This document shows positions 1 to 8,272 of a stretch of 24,214 bases of DNA, one piece after another. Every line of letters starts with the position of its first letter. Position 1 is the stretch's first letter. The notes below the pieces were generated by a model. It had not been told where the DNA came from. It saw only the letters and a list, made by a program, of their open reading frames with translations, and did not search any database. A program made the translations under genes and the position numbers. Origin of the DNA: JAJRRH01 sp047638815 (GTDB lineage: Bacteria; Bacteroidota; Bacteroidia; Flavobacteriales_D; JABDKJ01); contig JBLIMR010000044.1 in the NCBI GenBank assembly GCA_047638815.1, positions 1 to 24,214 on the forward strand, read 5' to 3'.

Positions 1-5
1 AAAAT

Positions 6-120
6 AGAACGAAACGACCTACAACAACAGATATAGATCATTGCCACACCAGCTCTGTCGGGACTAAGCCCCTCCCCTCACACTAGCCAAAGCAAAATCC
101 ATATCTCAGGTCCGTTATGC
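6..120 (+). repeat. attC-like palindromic spacer 1
   Basis: Spacer ahead of the first gene. Left side AACGAAACGACCTACAAC, right side TCCGTTATGC. The inner arms AGATATAGAT (29-38) and ATCCATATCT (97-106) pair with one mismatch, flanked by TTGC/GCAA. The middle (about 45-90) is unpaired and unlike the other spacers. The end lies about 25 bp before the ATG at 145. I read it as one member of a family of cassette-boundary elements seen across the window; the gene to its left lies outside. Confidence 0.5.
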
Positions 121-144
121 TTCATTATAACAAACCACTAACCA

Positions 145-894
145 ATGATCAAATTCTTTAGAAAAATACGCTACGACCTTATGGATAAAAACAAAACTGG
201 AAAGTATTTAAAGTATGCATTAGGAGAAATTATCCTTGTTGTTATTGGAATCTTAATTGCACTCTCAATTAATAATTGGAATGAAAATCAAAAATCAAAT
301 AACAAATCTTATAATTACTTGGAAAGACTAAATGACGATATAGAAATGTCTTTAAAAGAAGTAGATTACTTTATAGAAGACAATGAAAGAAAGCAAAAAA
401 ACTCCATTTTGGTTATGGATGCTTTAGAGTCACATGAGCTTCCAGCTGAACAACAAGAGAATTTTAGTAGTTATTTAAGACAATACTATCAATTTCAAAT
501 AGTCATTCAAAACTTTAATACGTTTAATGAAATGATGAGCGCAGGTGAGTTGGGATTAATCAATAATCAGCAGCTTAGAAGCGCTTTTGCTAATTTAGCT
601 TCCACCCGAGAATTTATTATGGAAGTGAATCAAAGTCATCATAATGCCTATAAAATTAATAACGATTTATTTCAAAAACATGTGCGCTATCAAGTGAATG
701 AAACAGATAATGATTCTACAGTAATAAACTCAATCTATGATTTTGAAACTATGGCAGAGGATAGACTTTTTATTAATAAAATTTCAGATCAATCTTATAC
801 TTGGTTTCTAATTTTGAATATGTATCAAGACTATAAATCAAAACTTAATCAAGTTAAAGATACTATCCAATTAGAGCTCAAAAAATATAATTAA
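145..894 (+). CDS. DUF6090-type membrane protein, copy 1
   Basis: 249 residues. The N-terminus MIKFFRKIRYDLMDKNKTGK is short, basic and amphipathic, followed by one hydrophobic membrane span at about residues 27-45 (EIILVVIGILIALSINNW) and a long charged, mostly helical C-terminal part, presumably outside the inner membrane. This arrangement and the N-terminal signature match the uncharacterised family I know as DUF6090; no biochemical function is known to me. The leader TTATAACAAACC..AACCA before the ATG recurs at other copies. Its TAA overlaps the ATG of copy 2 (TAATG), so the two are probably translationally coupled. The C-terminal 200 residues show no obvious similarity to the other copies in this window. 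Family call fairly sure; role unknown. Confidence 0.85.
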   Translation: MIKFFRKIRYDLMDKNKTGKYLKYALGEIILVVIGILIALSINNWNENQKSNNKSYNYLERLNDDIEMSLKEVDYFIEDNERKQKNSILVMDALESHELPAEQQENFSSYLRQYYQFQIVIQNFNTFNEMMSAGELGLINNQQLRSAFANLASTREFIMEVNQSHHNAYKINNDLFQKHVRYQVNETDNDSTVINSIYDFETMAEDRLFINKISDQSYTWFLILNMYQDYKSKLNQVKDTIQLELKKYN

Positions 895-1697
895 TGATAA
901 AATTCTTTAGAAAAATACGCTACGACCTTATGGATAAAAACAAAACTGGAAAGTATTTAAAATATGCTATTGGAGAAATTATTCTAGTAATTATGGGGAT
1001 TTTAATTGCCTTAACGATAAACAATTGGAACCAAGACCGTCTTACCGAAAATTTAGAATATCAATACTATAGTCGTCTTTTAGATGATGTCAGGGAGGAA
1101 AAGTTTATTCTTGAAGCGACTATTAATTATTCTAAACAAGTTAGTCTGCATGCCAAAAAGGCTATAGCTGTTTTTGAAAATTCTTCAAATGGTAATACCA
1201 ATCCTATTGAAAATCTCATAGATATGTATCAGGCAAGTCAATTAGCAGACTCGTATTCAGCCTCATCAACTTATAAGGAGTTAATTTCATCTGGTCAGAT
1301 TAATCTCATCCAAAATAACAGTTTAAAAACTGCATTAATTAGATATTATGAGTCAGATTGGTCTGAAAATGGAGTGTTTGTACTTGAAAATAAATATAGA
1401 GAGAACTTAAGAAGTAAAATGCCCAATGAAATTCAGACGCAGATACGGTTGAAGTGTGGGGATGTTTATGTAAAAAACAGCTACAGTTTTATAATGACAT
1501 TGCCTGATAAGTGTGATATTAATCTTAATCCTAAAATTGCTAAAGCCGTTGTTGAAGAGTTACGTAATGACGAGAGTTTAAAAAAAGATTTACGCTATCT
1601 AATTGGCAATGAAGAAGGTAAATTAAATGATTTATCACCAACACAATTGCAACTTGAACGCCTCAACATTCTATTGGAAGAAATTATCACTAAATAA
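894..1697 (+). CDS. DUF6090-type membrane protein, copy 2
   Basis: 267 residues, starting inside the stop codon of copy 1. The first 65 or so bases match copy 1 almost base for base, and the membrane span at residues 27-45 is conserved (EIILVIMGILIALTINNW). After about residue 48 the sequence diverges fully: here the C-terminal domain contains two cysteines (in RLKCGDVYV and PDKCDIN) not found in copy 1. Predicted topology is cytoplasmic N-terminus, one span, large extracytoplasmic domain. The stop is followed by AATAACGAAAGC, the left boundary motif of the next spacer, so copies 1 and 2 appear to share one cassette. Function unknown. Confidence 0.85.
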   Translation: MIKFFRKIRYDLMDKNKTGKYLKYAIGEIILVIMGILIALTINNWNQDRLTENLEYQYYSRLLDDVREEKFILEATINYSKQVSLHAKKAIAVFENSSNGNTNPIENLIDMYQASQLADSYSASSTYKELISSGQINLIQNNSLKTALIRYYESDWSENGVFVLENKYRENLRSKMPNEIQTQIRLKCGDVYVKNSYSFIMTLPDKCDINLNPKIAKAVVEELRNDESLKKDLRYLIGNEEGKLNDLSPTQLQLERLNILLEEIITK

Positions 1698-1728
1698 ACT
1701 AAGAGAAAATTTAAAATAAATTTAGAAA

Positions 1729-1870
1729 ATAACGAAAGCGCAACACAGTATAAAATTAATTGCTGGTTTTAGGCAATTTACGAAAGTCCAAAAGGATTTT
1801 CTATTCGTTTTTTATTTACTAAATTAGGTGCTTAAATACGCAACAAACCATATACAACAACGTTGTGTTC
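1729..1870 (+). repeat. attC-like palindromic spacer 2
   Basis: Left side AATAACGAAAGCGCAACAC then TATAAAA; right side CATATACAACAACGTTGTG. Reverse-complementing the right side gives CACAACGTTGTTGTATATG, which aligns with the left CAACACAGTATA. An internal hairpin GAAAGTCC/GGATTTTC (with a G-T pair) sits near 1782-1802. Five bases after its right end an IS3-family element interrupts the junction with the next gene. Confidence 0.5.
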
Positions 1871-1908
1871 AATTATGACTCGTCCTGAAATATGTATACA
1901 CTAAAACA

Positions 1909-2285
1909 ATGTATATGTATAAAAATGATGGATATGTGAAACGGTATAGTGAAAGCTTTAAACTTAAAATTTTAGCAGAACTAACCAAAGGAAACCACTC
2001 CAAAAGACAAATTGCATTAACTTACGGCATACAATCCAGCACCATAAATGTATGGATTAAAAAGTATGATCGTAAAGATTTAATGAATACTCGTGTGACC
2101 GTGCAAACAGATGATGAATTAAGCCGTATTAAAGCCCTTCAGAAAGAGCTAAAACAACTCAAAAACCTTCTTATTAAGAAGGATCTAGATAAGCTTGTTA
2201 CGGACTCTTATCTTGAGTTGCTGCCGAAAACTTAGGATATAAAGATGTTCAAGAATTAAAAAAAAACTTAAACATCGAGCCCTAA
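1909..2285 (+). pseudogene. IS3-family orfA (helix-turn-helix), frameshifted
   Basis: Encodes the DNA-binding subunit of the transposase. The first 80 residues are the HTH_Tnp_1/IS3 OrfA type: RYSESFKLKILAEL, then KRQIALTYGI..STINVWIKKY as helix-turn-helix, then a leucine-zipper-like coiled coil (LSRIKALQKELKQLKNLL). As written the frame stops at 2235 after LELLPKT. One base dropped near 2216 explains this: in the shifted frame the sequence continues AAENLGYKDVQELKKNLN and ends at 2283-2285, a typical OrfA tail. The restored stop overlaps the orfB ATG as TAATG, and an A9 run just before it (about 2258-2267) is a plausible programmed frameshift site. Called broken for the one-base loss. Confidence 0.8.
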
Positions 2286-3142
2286 TGAAAGTAGCACCAA
2301 AAAACAGAGAAGATAAAATGTTCTCGATAGATGTGATTTGTGATGCTTTCTCCCTAAAAAGAGATGCGTATTACAAATACAGTAATCGTTATTTAGCTAA
2401 ACAACAGCTGGGACAAACTGTTGTTTAACTGGTTCTAAAAAGCCGAAAAACACTCCCCAGAGAAGGTACTAGAAAGTTGATGAAGTCATTATATAACGAC
2501 TTCCAAAAACAACACTTGAAAATAGGCAGAGATAGACTATTCGGTATATTGAGAGAGAATGAACTACTCGTTAAAAGAAAAAAATATTCTTCTAGAACGA
2601 CCAATTCATACCACAGGTTCTACAAGTATAATAACATCATAAAAGACCTAAAAATCGTTAGACCTAACCAAGTTTGGGCATCTGATATTACCTACATTAG
2701 AACCATTAATGGATTTTGCTACCTGGCCCTGATAACAGATATGTACTCAAGGAAAATTGTGGGCTATGACCTAAGTGATAGTCTTGAACTTACATGTTGT
2801 GTGAGAGCACTAAATAAAGCTATCTACCAAGCTAAAAATATTAAGAGACTAATACATCATTCACATAGAGGAATACAGTATTGTAGTAATGTATACACAC
2901 AAATACTCAAAAGAAAAAAGATAGACATTAGTATGACCGAAGAAAATCATTGTTACGAAAATGCTATGGCAGAACGCGTAAACGTAATCCTAAAAGATGA
3001 GTTCTATCTAGACCAAACCTTTACAACAGTGAATCACGCTAAAAGAGCAACAAAAAATGCAATCAAATTATATAATAATAAAAGATTACATCTATCTTTA
3101 GATTATAAAACACCTAATTACGTGCACCGAACTGCCGCTTAA
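2285..3142 (+). pseudogene. IS3-family orfB (DDE integrase-fold transposase), nonsense and active-site mutant
   Basis: Reading from the ATG at 2285 gives an OrfB N-terminus (..ICDAFSLKRDAYYKYSNRY..), then TAA at 2426-2428, then the same frame continues LKSRKTLPREGTRKLM and the rve domain to 3142. The lesion is therefore a point nonsense mutation, not a shift; the open part from 2477 alone is not the natural start. Catalytic residues: first Asp in WASDITYIRT is present; the second, normally Asp in HHSDRGIQYCS, is His here (HHSHRG, codon CAT at 2864); the Glu in NAMAERVNVILKDEF is present. Loss of a DDE carboxylate should abolish catalysis even if the stop were read through. Confidence 0.85.
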
Positions 3143-3204
3143 ATTTAAATATTAACCTGCAGCCGTATTTTAGGACCTGACATTAGAAACACCAGTATTA
3201 AGAA

Positions 3205-3780
3205 TTGGAAAATTTAATCAATAAAATAAAAAACAGCCTACATCTAAGCTCAGAAGCTGAAGAATTTCTTCATTCCATATCGAAAGAAAAAACACTTCCT
3301 AAAGGAGAAGTGTTAATCCGTCAAGGACAAGTTGTAAAGAAAACATTCTTTGTTATAGCAGGTTGTTTAAGGTCATACTGTATTGATAAAAATGGGAAGG
3401 AACACACCTTGCAATTTGCAATTAAAAACTGGTGGATTAGCGATTACATAGCTATTCATACTGAAGAGCTCGCAACGCTTACCGTAGAATGTCTTACCGA
3501 ATCGAAAGTTATTGAATTCAATGCCAAAGAACTGGATGGAATTCATGCACGCTTCCCAGAATTCGAATCTTATCAAAGACATAATTTAGAGCGTCACGTA
3601 GTTAGTTTGCATAAACGCATCTTGAATCAACTACAATTAAGTGCTCCTGAGAGGTATGATTTATTTTTAGCTCAATATCCCGACATAGAGCAGCATACTC
3701 GAAATTATCACATCGCATCTTATTTAGGAATCACGCAACAAAGCTTGAGTCGTATAAGAGTTGAAAAAGCAAAAAAATAG
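3205..3780 (+). CDS. Crp/Fnr-family transcriptional regulator
   Basis: 191 residues with a TTG start at 3205; no ATG gives the expected N-terminus, and MENLINKIKNSLHLS fits the family. Residues about 20-115 form the cyclic-nucleotide-binding beta-roll (KGEVLIRQGQVVKKTFFVIAG, then a loop without the canonical phosphate-binding RGE..A..R set, so cAMP binding is doubtful). Residues 169-187 (HIASYLGITQQSLSRIRVE) are the recognition helix region of the C-terminal winged helix, in the compact form common in Bacteroidota. An IS copy ends 22 bp upstream of the start, so its original leader was split from spacer 2. It probably controls the oxidoreductase and HchA-like genes that follow (83 bp downstream). 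Confidence 0.85.
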   Translation: MENLINKIKNSLHLSSEAEEFLHSISKEKTLPKGEVLIRQGQVVKKTFFVIAGCLRSYCIDKNGKEHTLQFAIKNWWISDYIAIHTEELATLTVECLTESKVIEFNAKELDGIHARFPEFESYQRHNLERHVVSLHKRILNQLQLSAPERYDLFLAQYPDIEQHTRNYHIASYLGITQQSLSRIRVEKAKK

Positions 3781-3821
3781 CTTTCTTACCATAGGGTGAA
3801 TTTTCCTCGGAATACTCACGC

Positions 3822-3829
3822 TAATTTTG
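3822..3829 (+). promoter_or_regulatory. Candidate Bacteroidota -7 promoter box
   Basis: TAATTTTG matches the Bacteroidota -7 consensus TAnnTTTG and lies 34 bp before the oxidoreductase ATG. No good -33 TTG is seen at the expected spacing, so support is partial. It suggests that the oxidoreductase and HchA-like pair has its own promoter, a possible target of the upstream Crp-like protein. Confidence 0.4.
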
Positions 3830-3863
3830 TGTCGAATTATTAAACAAAGAAATTGATACAGAT

Positions 3864-4847
3864 ATGAAAGCATTACAAATAGTAAAATACGGTGAGATTA
3901 GAGATTGTTTAACCTTTAACGAAGTAAGTAAACCTACCATACAAGCAAAAGACGTTCTTATCGAAGTTAAGGCTGCTGCCATTAATCCGATAGACAAAAG
4001 TATTATCCTTGGAAACCTAAAAGGTATGCTTCCAATTCCATTACCTAGTACTTCCGCTTATGATGTAAGTGGAATTGTCGTAAAAAAGGGAGATGAAGTA
4101 ACCAACTTTGAAATTGGTGACTTGGTCTATTCTAGAGTACCGCAAGAGCAAATGGGCACATTGGCTGAATTCGTTGTTGTAACTAGTAACGCAGTTTCAA
4201 AAAAACCTGGAAATATTTCTTTCGAAGAAGCGGCAAGTTTACCATTAGCAGGACTTACTGCCTTACAATCCTTGGAATACGCAGGCATAAAAGAGAACGA
4301 TAAAGTGCTTATTCATGCCGGTTCGGGTGGTGTTGGAAGTTTTGCTATTCAGTATGCCAAAGCAAAAGGAGCTTATGTTTATACTACCACAAGCACAAGC
4401 AATGTTGAATGGGTTAAAGAGCTGGGCGCAGATAGAGTAATTGATTACAAAACTGAAGATTACAAAGCCATTGTTAAAGATGCAGACATCGTGTTTGACA
4501 CACTTGGTAAAAACTATACTACAGAAGCTTTTGCAGTGGTTAAAAAAGGCGGAATGGTTGTAAGTGTTGTTGGACCGCTAGATGAAGAAAGTGCCAAAAT
4601 GTTTGGAATGGCCGATTACAAATTACCGACTGAGCTAAGCAATTTAGTAAGTGAGAAAGAGGCCACATACAAGTTTATTTTCATGCACCCGAATGGTTCG
4701 CATTTAGGCGAAATTAAAGCCTTGGTTGAGGATGATAAAATCAAATCAATCATTGATAAAGTATACCCTTTCTCAGAAAGCATCGAAGCATTCACTCACC
4801 TTGCATCAGGAAGAGCAAAAGGGAAAATTGTAGTAAAAATCAGTTAA
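3864..4847 (+). CDS. NADP-dependent MDR-family quinone/enone oxidoreductase
   Basis: 327 residues, a usual length for zinc-independent medium-chain dehydrogenase/reductases. The N-terminal GroES-like domain (VLIEVKAAAINPIDKSIILG, then AYDVSGIVVKKGDEV) lacks the zinc-binding Cys/His set. The Rossmann domain carries the glycine motif HAGSGGVGSFAIQYAKAKGA from residue 151, and TTTSTSNVEWVKELGADRVIDY follows as the second cofactor strand. Members reduce quinones or alpha,beta-unsaturated carbonyls with NADPH in the cytoplasm. The gene lies between the Crp-like regulator and an HchA-type gene 34 bp downstream, probably an operon for reactive electrophile or carbonyl stress. The exact substrate cannot be read from sequence. 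Confidence 0.85.
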   Translation: MKALQIVKYGEIRDCLTFNEVSKPTIQAKDVLIEVKAAAINPIDKSIILGNLKGMLPIPLPSTSAYDVSGIVVKKGDEVTNFEIGDLVYSRVPQEQMGTLAEFVVVTSNAVSKKPGNISFEEAASLPLAGLTALQSLEYAGIKENDKVLIHAGSGGVGSFAIQYAKAKGAYVYTTTSTSNVEWVKELGADRVIDYKTEDYKAIVKDADIVFDTLGKNYTTEAFAVVKKGGMVVSVVGPLDEESAKMFGMADYKLPTELSNLVSEKEATYKFIFMHPNGSHLGEIKALVEDDKIKSIIDKVYPFSESIEAFTHLASGRAKGKIVVKIS

Positions 4848-4881
4848 GTCTTATTCTAATAAAAACATAAAAATTTAAATC

Positions 4882-5784
4882 ATGATGAAAAAAATATTAA
4901 TTGGATTAGCAAGTGTTACTGTACTTGTATTTATTGTAATCTATTTTATGGCTCAACCTACGCTAGAAGAGGATGGCTCGTATAGCCCTTCAAGTTTAGC
5001 GCTAACTTTAGGCACTGTTTCCAAAACGGATTTTGAGGACATCAAGTACACAAAATACCAAGGAGATAAATCAAAGATTTTGGTGATTTTCACTGAACAA
5101 AAAAACTTGGAAATGAAAAATGGTAAAATGTTCTCTACAGGAAATCACCCTATAGAAGCTCTTGTACCAATGTTACACCTTAAAAATGCAGGATTTGATT
5201 TTGAAATCGTAACACCTACTGGTAAACCTGTTGTATTTGAAATGTGGGCTTTCCCTAATAAAGATGGGAATGTGAAAGCTATTTATAATGAGTACAAATC
5301 GAATTTTGAGCAACCTAAAAAATTGACAGATTTTATCACTAATTCATTTGCAAATGATAGTTCTTTCGCTGCTGTATTTGTACCAGGTGGACACGGAGCA
5401 ATGATTGGAATTCCAGAAGATAAAAATGTTGCAAAAGCCTTAACTTGGGCACACGACAGAGACTTATTTACAATTACGCTTTGTCACGGACCAGGCGCAT
5501 TATTATCTACTACACTGGATAATCAAAAATTTCTTTACGATGGATACAAGATGGCTGTATTCCCAGACGCTGTGGATGAAATGACACCAATGATTGGTTA
5601 TTTACCAGGACACATGACTTTAGGGGTAAGCGAAAGGTTAAAAAGCTTAGGAGCTACTATTGTTAACACAGAATCTGATAAAACCGTTTGTGTGGATAGA
5701 AAATTAATTACTGGGGCAAGTCCTTTAGCCTCAAATGAATTAGGAAAACTAGCAGCTAAAACTTTATTGAAAGAACTAAATTAA
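4882..5784 (+). CDS. HchA/Hsp31-like DJ-1/PfpI protein, membrane-anchored
   Basis: 300 residues. From about residue 65 it follows the E. coli Hsp31 (HchA) pattern closely: KMFSTGNHPIEALVPMLHL, FEMWAFPNKD, VFVPGGHGAMIGIPE, LCHGPGALL, FPDAVDE..PMIGYLPGHMT and ITGASPLASNELGKLAA. The nucleophile elbow Cys201-His202 and Asp229 or Asp232 form the likely triad, with Glu92 beside the nucleophile. Hsp31 acts as glyoxalase III and has been described as a protein deglycase and holdase chaperone. Unlike cytoplasmic HchA, this protein begins with a hydrophobic segment (residues about 4-23) ending YFMAQPT, so it is probably inner-membrane anchored or exported. Likely co-transcribed with the upstream oxidoreductase. 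Family call strong, exact activity less so. Confidence 0.8.
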   Translation: MMKKILIGLASVTVLVFIVIYFMAQPTLEEDGSYSPSSLALTLGTVSKTDFEDIKYTKYQGDKSKILVIFTEQKNLEMKNGKMFSTGNHPIEALVPMLHLKNAGFDFEIVTPTGKPVVFEMWAFPNKDGNVKAIYNEYKSNFEQPKKLTDFITNSFANDSSFAAVFVPGGHGAMIGIPEDKNVAKALTWAHDRDLFTITLCHGPGALLSTTLDNQKFLYDGYKMAVFPDAVDEMTPMIGYLPGHMTLGVSERLKSLGATIVNTESDKTVCVDRKLITGASPLASNELGKLAAKTLLKELN

Positions 5785-5785
5785 A

Positions 5786-5921
5786 AACTACTTACAACAA
5801 TGTATAAAAGCAATAGCGGTTTGGGTGTATACTCAAACCGTTTTTGCATTAAATTAAGTATCTTGCTATCCAAAAGGAAAGAGCACTTAATACGCTACTG
5901 CTCTTATACTAACTGTTAGGC
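5786..5921 (+). repeat. attC-like palindromic spacer 3
   Basis: Left side ACTTACAACAATGTATAAAA, right side AACTGTTAGGC. The 3' heptamer GTTAGGC (5915-5921) fits the integron core-site consensus GTTRRRY exactly. A second hairpin GAGCA/TGCTC lies at 5881-5885 and 5899-5903. The element contains the terminator-like hairpin listed separately. The next gene starts 18 bp after the heptamer. Confidence 0.5.
5817..5845 (+). terminator. Rho-independent terminator-like hairpin
   Basis: CGGTTTG (5817-5823) pairs with CAAACCG (5834-5840) and is followed by TTTTT (5841-5845). The flanking GCAA and TTGC extend the pairing. It lies 33 bp after the HchA-like stop codon, so it probably ends that transcript while also being part of spacer 3. 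Confidence 0.6.
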
Positions 5922-5938
5922 TCAATTAAAATCACAAT

Positions 5939-7072
5939 ATGAATAAAATCCTAATTATATTATTACTCCCTGTTTTATTTAGTTGCAATCAAACGCGAAA
6001 ATCATCTCCAGAAATTAGTCACTCAGAAAATCTAATTAATGACTTTGCTAACCTTGTTGAAAATGATCTAAAGGACGATAACATAAAGGGTGCTGTAGCT
6101 TTTGTTATATTGAAAGAAGATAACATAGTTTCATCTAAAACGTTTGGATTTATTACCCCCGACAATGAAAAATTAGCTGATTCAAGTACGATTTTTCGTG
6201 TTGGTTCGATCACTAAGTCACTTACTGGATTTCTATTATTAAAACTCCAACAAGATGGAGTTTTAAAACTTGATGACCCTGTAGAAAAATACTTACCCGA
6301 AATCAAAAAATTAATTAACTATGACCAATATCCTCCTATAACTTTTAGACAATTAGCATCTCACACATCAGGAATAGATAGAGAGTCAAGATATAGAGAA
6401 GCGAATTTTGGGTCAGTCAAAGAATGGGAGGAAAAAGTACTTAGTTCAATTCCTGAAACTAGTTTCCGCTTTACACCAAACGAAAGGTTCGGATACTCCA
6501 ACATTGGCTACGCAATACTAGGGTTTGCGATTTCAAGAGCTGCCGATAAACCTTTCACAGAACTAATAAAGGAAAAAATATTGCAGCCATTAGCAATGAC
6601 TAATACTTTCTTTGTAGTACCCGAAAACAAAAAGAATAATCTAGCTAAAGGTATGGCTGGTGGACCAACTGCAGAATTAGATTACGAACTTCCTTTGAAA
6701 GAACATGAGGGAAGAGGGTATCGTATTCCAAATGGTGGGCTTTATTCTACTGCAAATGACATGGCAAAATTTATGAAGGCCTGTATGGGTTATTCAACTA
6801 TTTTGAACGAAGTAAGTTTACAGCTTTTACAAAATTCTCAAACCCCAACTGTGAGATTAAGGTCAAATTATAGTTTTGGTTTTATTTTATACTCAGGCCA
6901 AGGGATTAATACTGCAGGGCATGGAGGTTCTACTCCTGGATATTCTGCACATTTTGAATTTGAAAAAAACACTAAGTATGGTATTATCATAATGAGAAAC
7001 TACAATTTTGGAAATACTAATTTTGACCTAAGGTCGAATGCTTTCCTAAGAAAGATAAATCAACTAAAATAA
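5939..7072 (+). CDS. Serine beta-lactamase-like hydrolase, lipoprotein
   Basis: 377 residues. A lipoprotein signal ends LFSC (Cys16), so the enzyme is exported and lipid-anchored. The catalytic fold is the class C/penicillin-binding-protein-like Beta-lactamase family: Ser90-I-T-Lys93 (FRVGSITKSLTG) is the nucleophile motif, Tyr186-Ser-Asn (FGYSNIGYAILG) is the second motif, and His328-Gly-Gly (GHGGSTPGYSAHF) replaces KTG. LPEIKKL..TFRQLASHTSGI is typical of the family. Such proteins include esterases, D-aminopeptidases and carboxypeptidases, and most are not resistance enzymes; substrate unknown. It stands alone between spacers 3 and 4, with an ATG 18 bp after the 3' heptamer of spacer 3, like a single-gene cassette. 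Confidence 0.85.
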   Translation: MNKILIILLLPVLFSCNQTRKSSPEISHSENLINDFANLVENDLKDDNIKGAVAFVILKEDNIVSSKTFGFITPDNEKLADSSTIFRVGSITKSLTGFLLLKLQQDGVLKLDDPVEKYLPEIKKLINYDQYPPITFRQLASHTSGIDRESRYREANFGSVKEWEEKVLSSIPETSFRFTPNERFGYSNIGYAILGFAISRAADKPFTELIKEKILQPLAMTNTFFVVPENKKNNLAKGMAGGPTAELDYELPLKEHEGRGYRIPNGGLYSTANDMAKFMKACMGYSTILNEVSLQLLQNSQTPTVRLRSNYSFGFILYSGQGINTAGHGGSTPGYSAHFEFEKNTKYGIIIMRNYNFGNTNFDLRSNAFLRKINQLK

Positions 7073-7144
7073 AAGAGCATAAGCGGCATATAAAATCATA
7101 GCACCCTTCAGGATGGCAACGCTTGTTATACTAGTCGTTGTAAA
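7073..7144 (+). repeat. attC-like palindromic spacer 4
   Basis: Short spacer. Left ATAAGCGGCATATAAAA, right CGCTTGTTATACTAGTCGTTGTA. AAGCG (7081-7085) pairs with CGCTT (7120-7124), and the right end TCGTTGTA lies about 22 bp before the next ATG at 7166. Weaker than spacers 2, 3 and 7. Confidence 0.4.
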
Positions 7145-7165
7145 CTATTAGAAAGAATCCAAACC

Positions 7166-8272
7166 ATGAAGAAATTAAAATTTACAAAAGACAAAGGTTC
7201 TGACTTCTATAAAGAACTCAATGAGAGAATTGAAGAGTACTTTTCGACAAAAAACATTCGGAAATCAGGCAATCATATCATGATAATTAAAATAATCATG
7301 TATTTCAGCCTTGATATACTTTTTTATTCTCTTATGATTTCAAGCACATCAACAATTGCATTTTACTCTTTCTATTTACTCATGGGACTTTCTATTCTAT
7401 TAACAGCTTTTAACATTTCACATGATGCAGCTCATGGAGTTGCTGTAAAGAGCAAGTTTTGGAACAAACTCTTATTTTCGCTTAGTTTTAATCTCCAAGG
7501 AAATAACGCTTATGTTTGGGGGAAGAACCACAATGAATCCCATCACTCATACACTAACATAGAAGGAAGCGATATTGATGTACTTAATAACCCTGTACTC
7601 AGAATGACCGCAACTCAACCGCTAAAACCATTTCATAAATATCAATACCTCTATGCACCAATTTTAAGTCTTTTATATTCTATTAATTGGTTCTTTATCC
7701 GTGAATTTTTAATGCTTTTTAAAAAGTCTAGCAGAACGATTGAGGTTGACATGCCTTATTCAGAAGTAATAAAGCTGATCATATTTAAACTGCTATATAT
7801 CGGATATATGATCATATTACCAGTTTATCTATTGCCTTTTGGCTTTCTCAATGTTTTTTTGGCTTTTATTCTGAATCACTTTATGATTTCTATCATTTTC
7901 ACAAGTGTACTGGGCGTTTCTCATTTATCTGATTATGTAGAGCACCCAACACCTGACAATGAAGGTAAATTGCCTATCAGCTGGCCTACTTTACAAATGA
8001 GCACCTCGGTTGATTATAATGCTAATAGTGTTTTTTTGAATTGGACTTTAGGAGGATTTAACGCTCATTCCATGCATCACATTTTGCCTAATATTAGTCA
8101 TGTTCATTACCTAGAAATTCTTCCAATATTTATTGAAACAGCTAAAAAACATGAAGTAAATTACATGAATATGTCATATAGACAAGCTTTAAGTTCATAT
8201 TATAGATTCCTATATAAAATGGGACGTGATAAATCCTTTATACCCCTACAATATGAAAGCAAAACATCTTAA
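7166..8272 (+). CDS. Fatty acid desaturase (membrane di-iron), first of a pair
   Basis: 368 residues, family PF00487. Three histidine boxes that ligate the di-iron centre are present: HDAAH at residues 86-90, HNESHH at 122-127 and HSMHH at 301-305. Hydrophobic segments lie at about 38-82, 160-180 and 205-252, giving the usual four-span topology with the boxes on the cytoplasmic face. The family inserts cis double bonds into acyl chains of lipids or acyl-CoA/ACP using O2 and an electron donor; no cytochrome b5 domain is fused here, so a separate ferredoxin or similar donor is needed. The next desaturase gene overlaps its end, indicating one transcript. Regiospecificity cannot be told from sequence. 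Confidence 0.85.
   Translation: MKKLKFTKDKGSDFYKELNERIEEYFSTKNIRKSGNHIMIIKIIMYFSLDILFYSLMISSTSTIAFYSFYLLMGLSILLTAFNISHDAAHGVAVKSKFWNKLLFSLSFNLQGNNAYVWGKNHNESHHSYTNIEGSDIDVLNNPVLRMTATQPLKPFHKYQYLYAPILSLLYSINWFFIREFLMLFKKSSRTIEVDMPYSEVIKLIIFKLLYIGYMIILPVYLLPFGFLNVFLAFILNHFMISIIFTSVLGVSHLSDYVEHPTPDNEGKLPISWPTLQMSTSVDYNANSVFLNWTLGGFNAHSMHHILPNISHVHYLEILPIFIETAKKHEVNYMNMSYRQALSSYYRFLYKMGRDKSFIPLQYESKTS

Larger units (their letters stand above)
1876..3182 (+). mobile_element. IS3-family insertion sequence, complete but inactivated
   Basis: A 1307 bp element starting TG and ending CA. The terminal 25 bp inverted repeats (1876-1900 and 3158-3182) match at 17 of 25 positions, with shared core GTCCT.AAATA. 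It is flanked by a 3 bp direct repeat TTA (1873-1875 and 3183-3185), the target duplication expected of this family. It carries orfA and orfB in the standard order. Three lesions argue that it cannot transpose by itself: a 1-base loss near 2216 in orfA, an in-frame TAA at 2426 in orfB, and replacement of the second catalytic Asp by His (2864). It sits between spacer 2 and the Crp-like gene. Confidence 0.9.

Noticed and set aside
1876..3182. Active transposon able to move the array
   Set aside because: Frameshift in orfA, stop in orfB and loss of a catalytic Asp rule out self-mobility.
5939..7072. Antibiotic-resistance beta-lactamase
   Set aside because: The family is broad; lipoprotein anchoring and the HGG third motif fit esterase or peptidase relatives better, and nothing in the sequence supports resistance.
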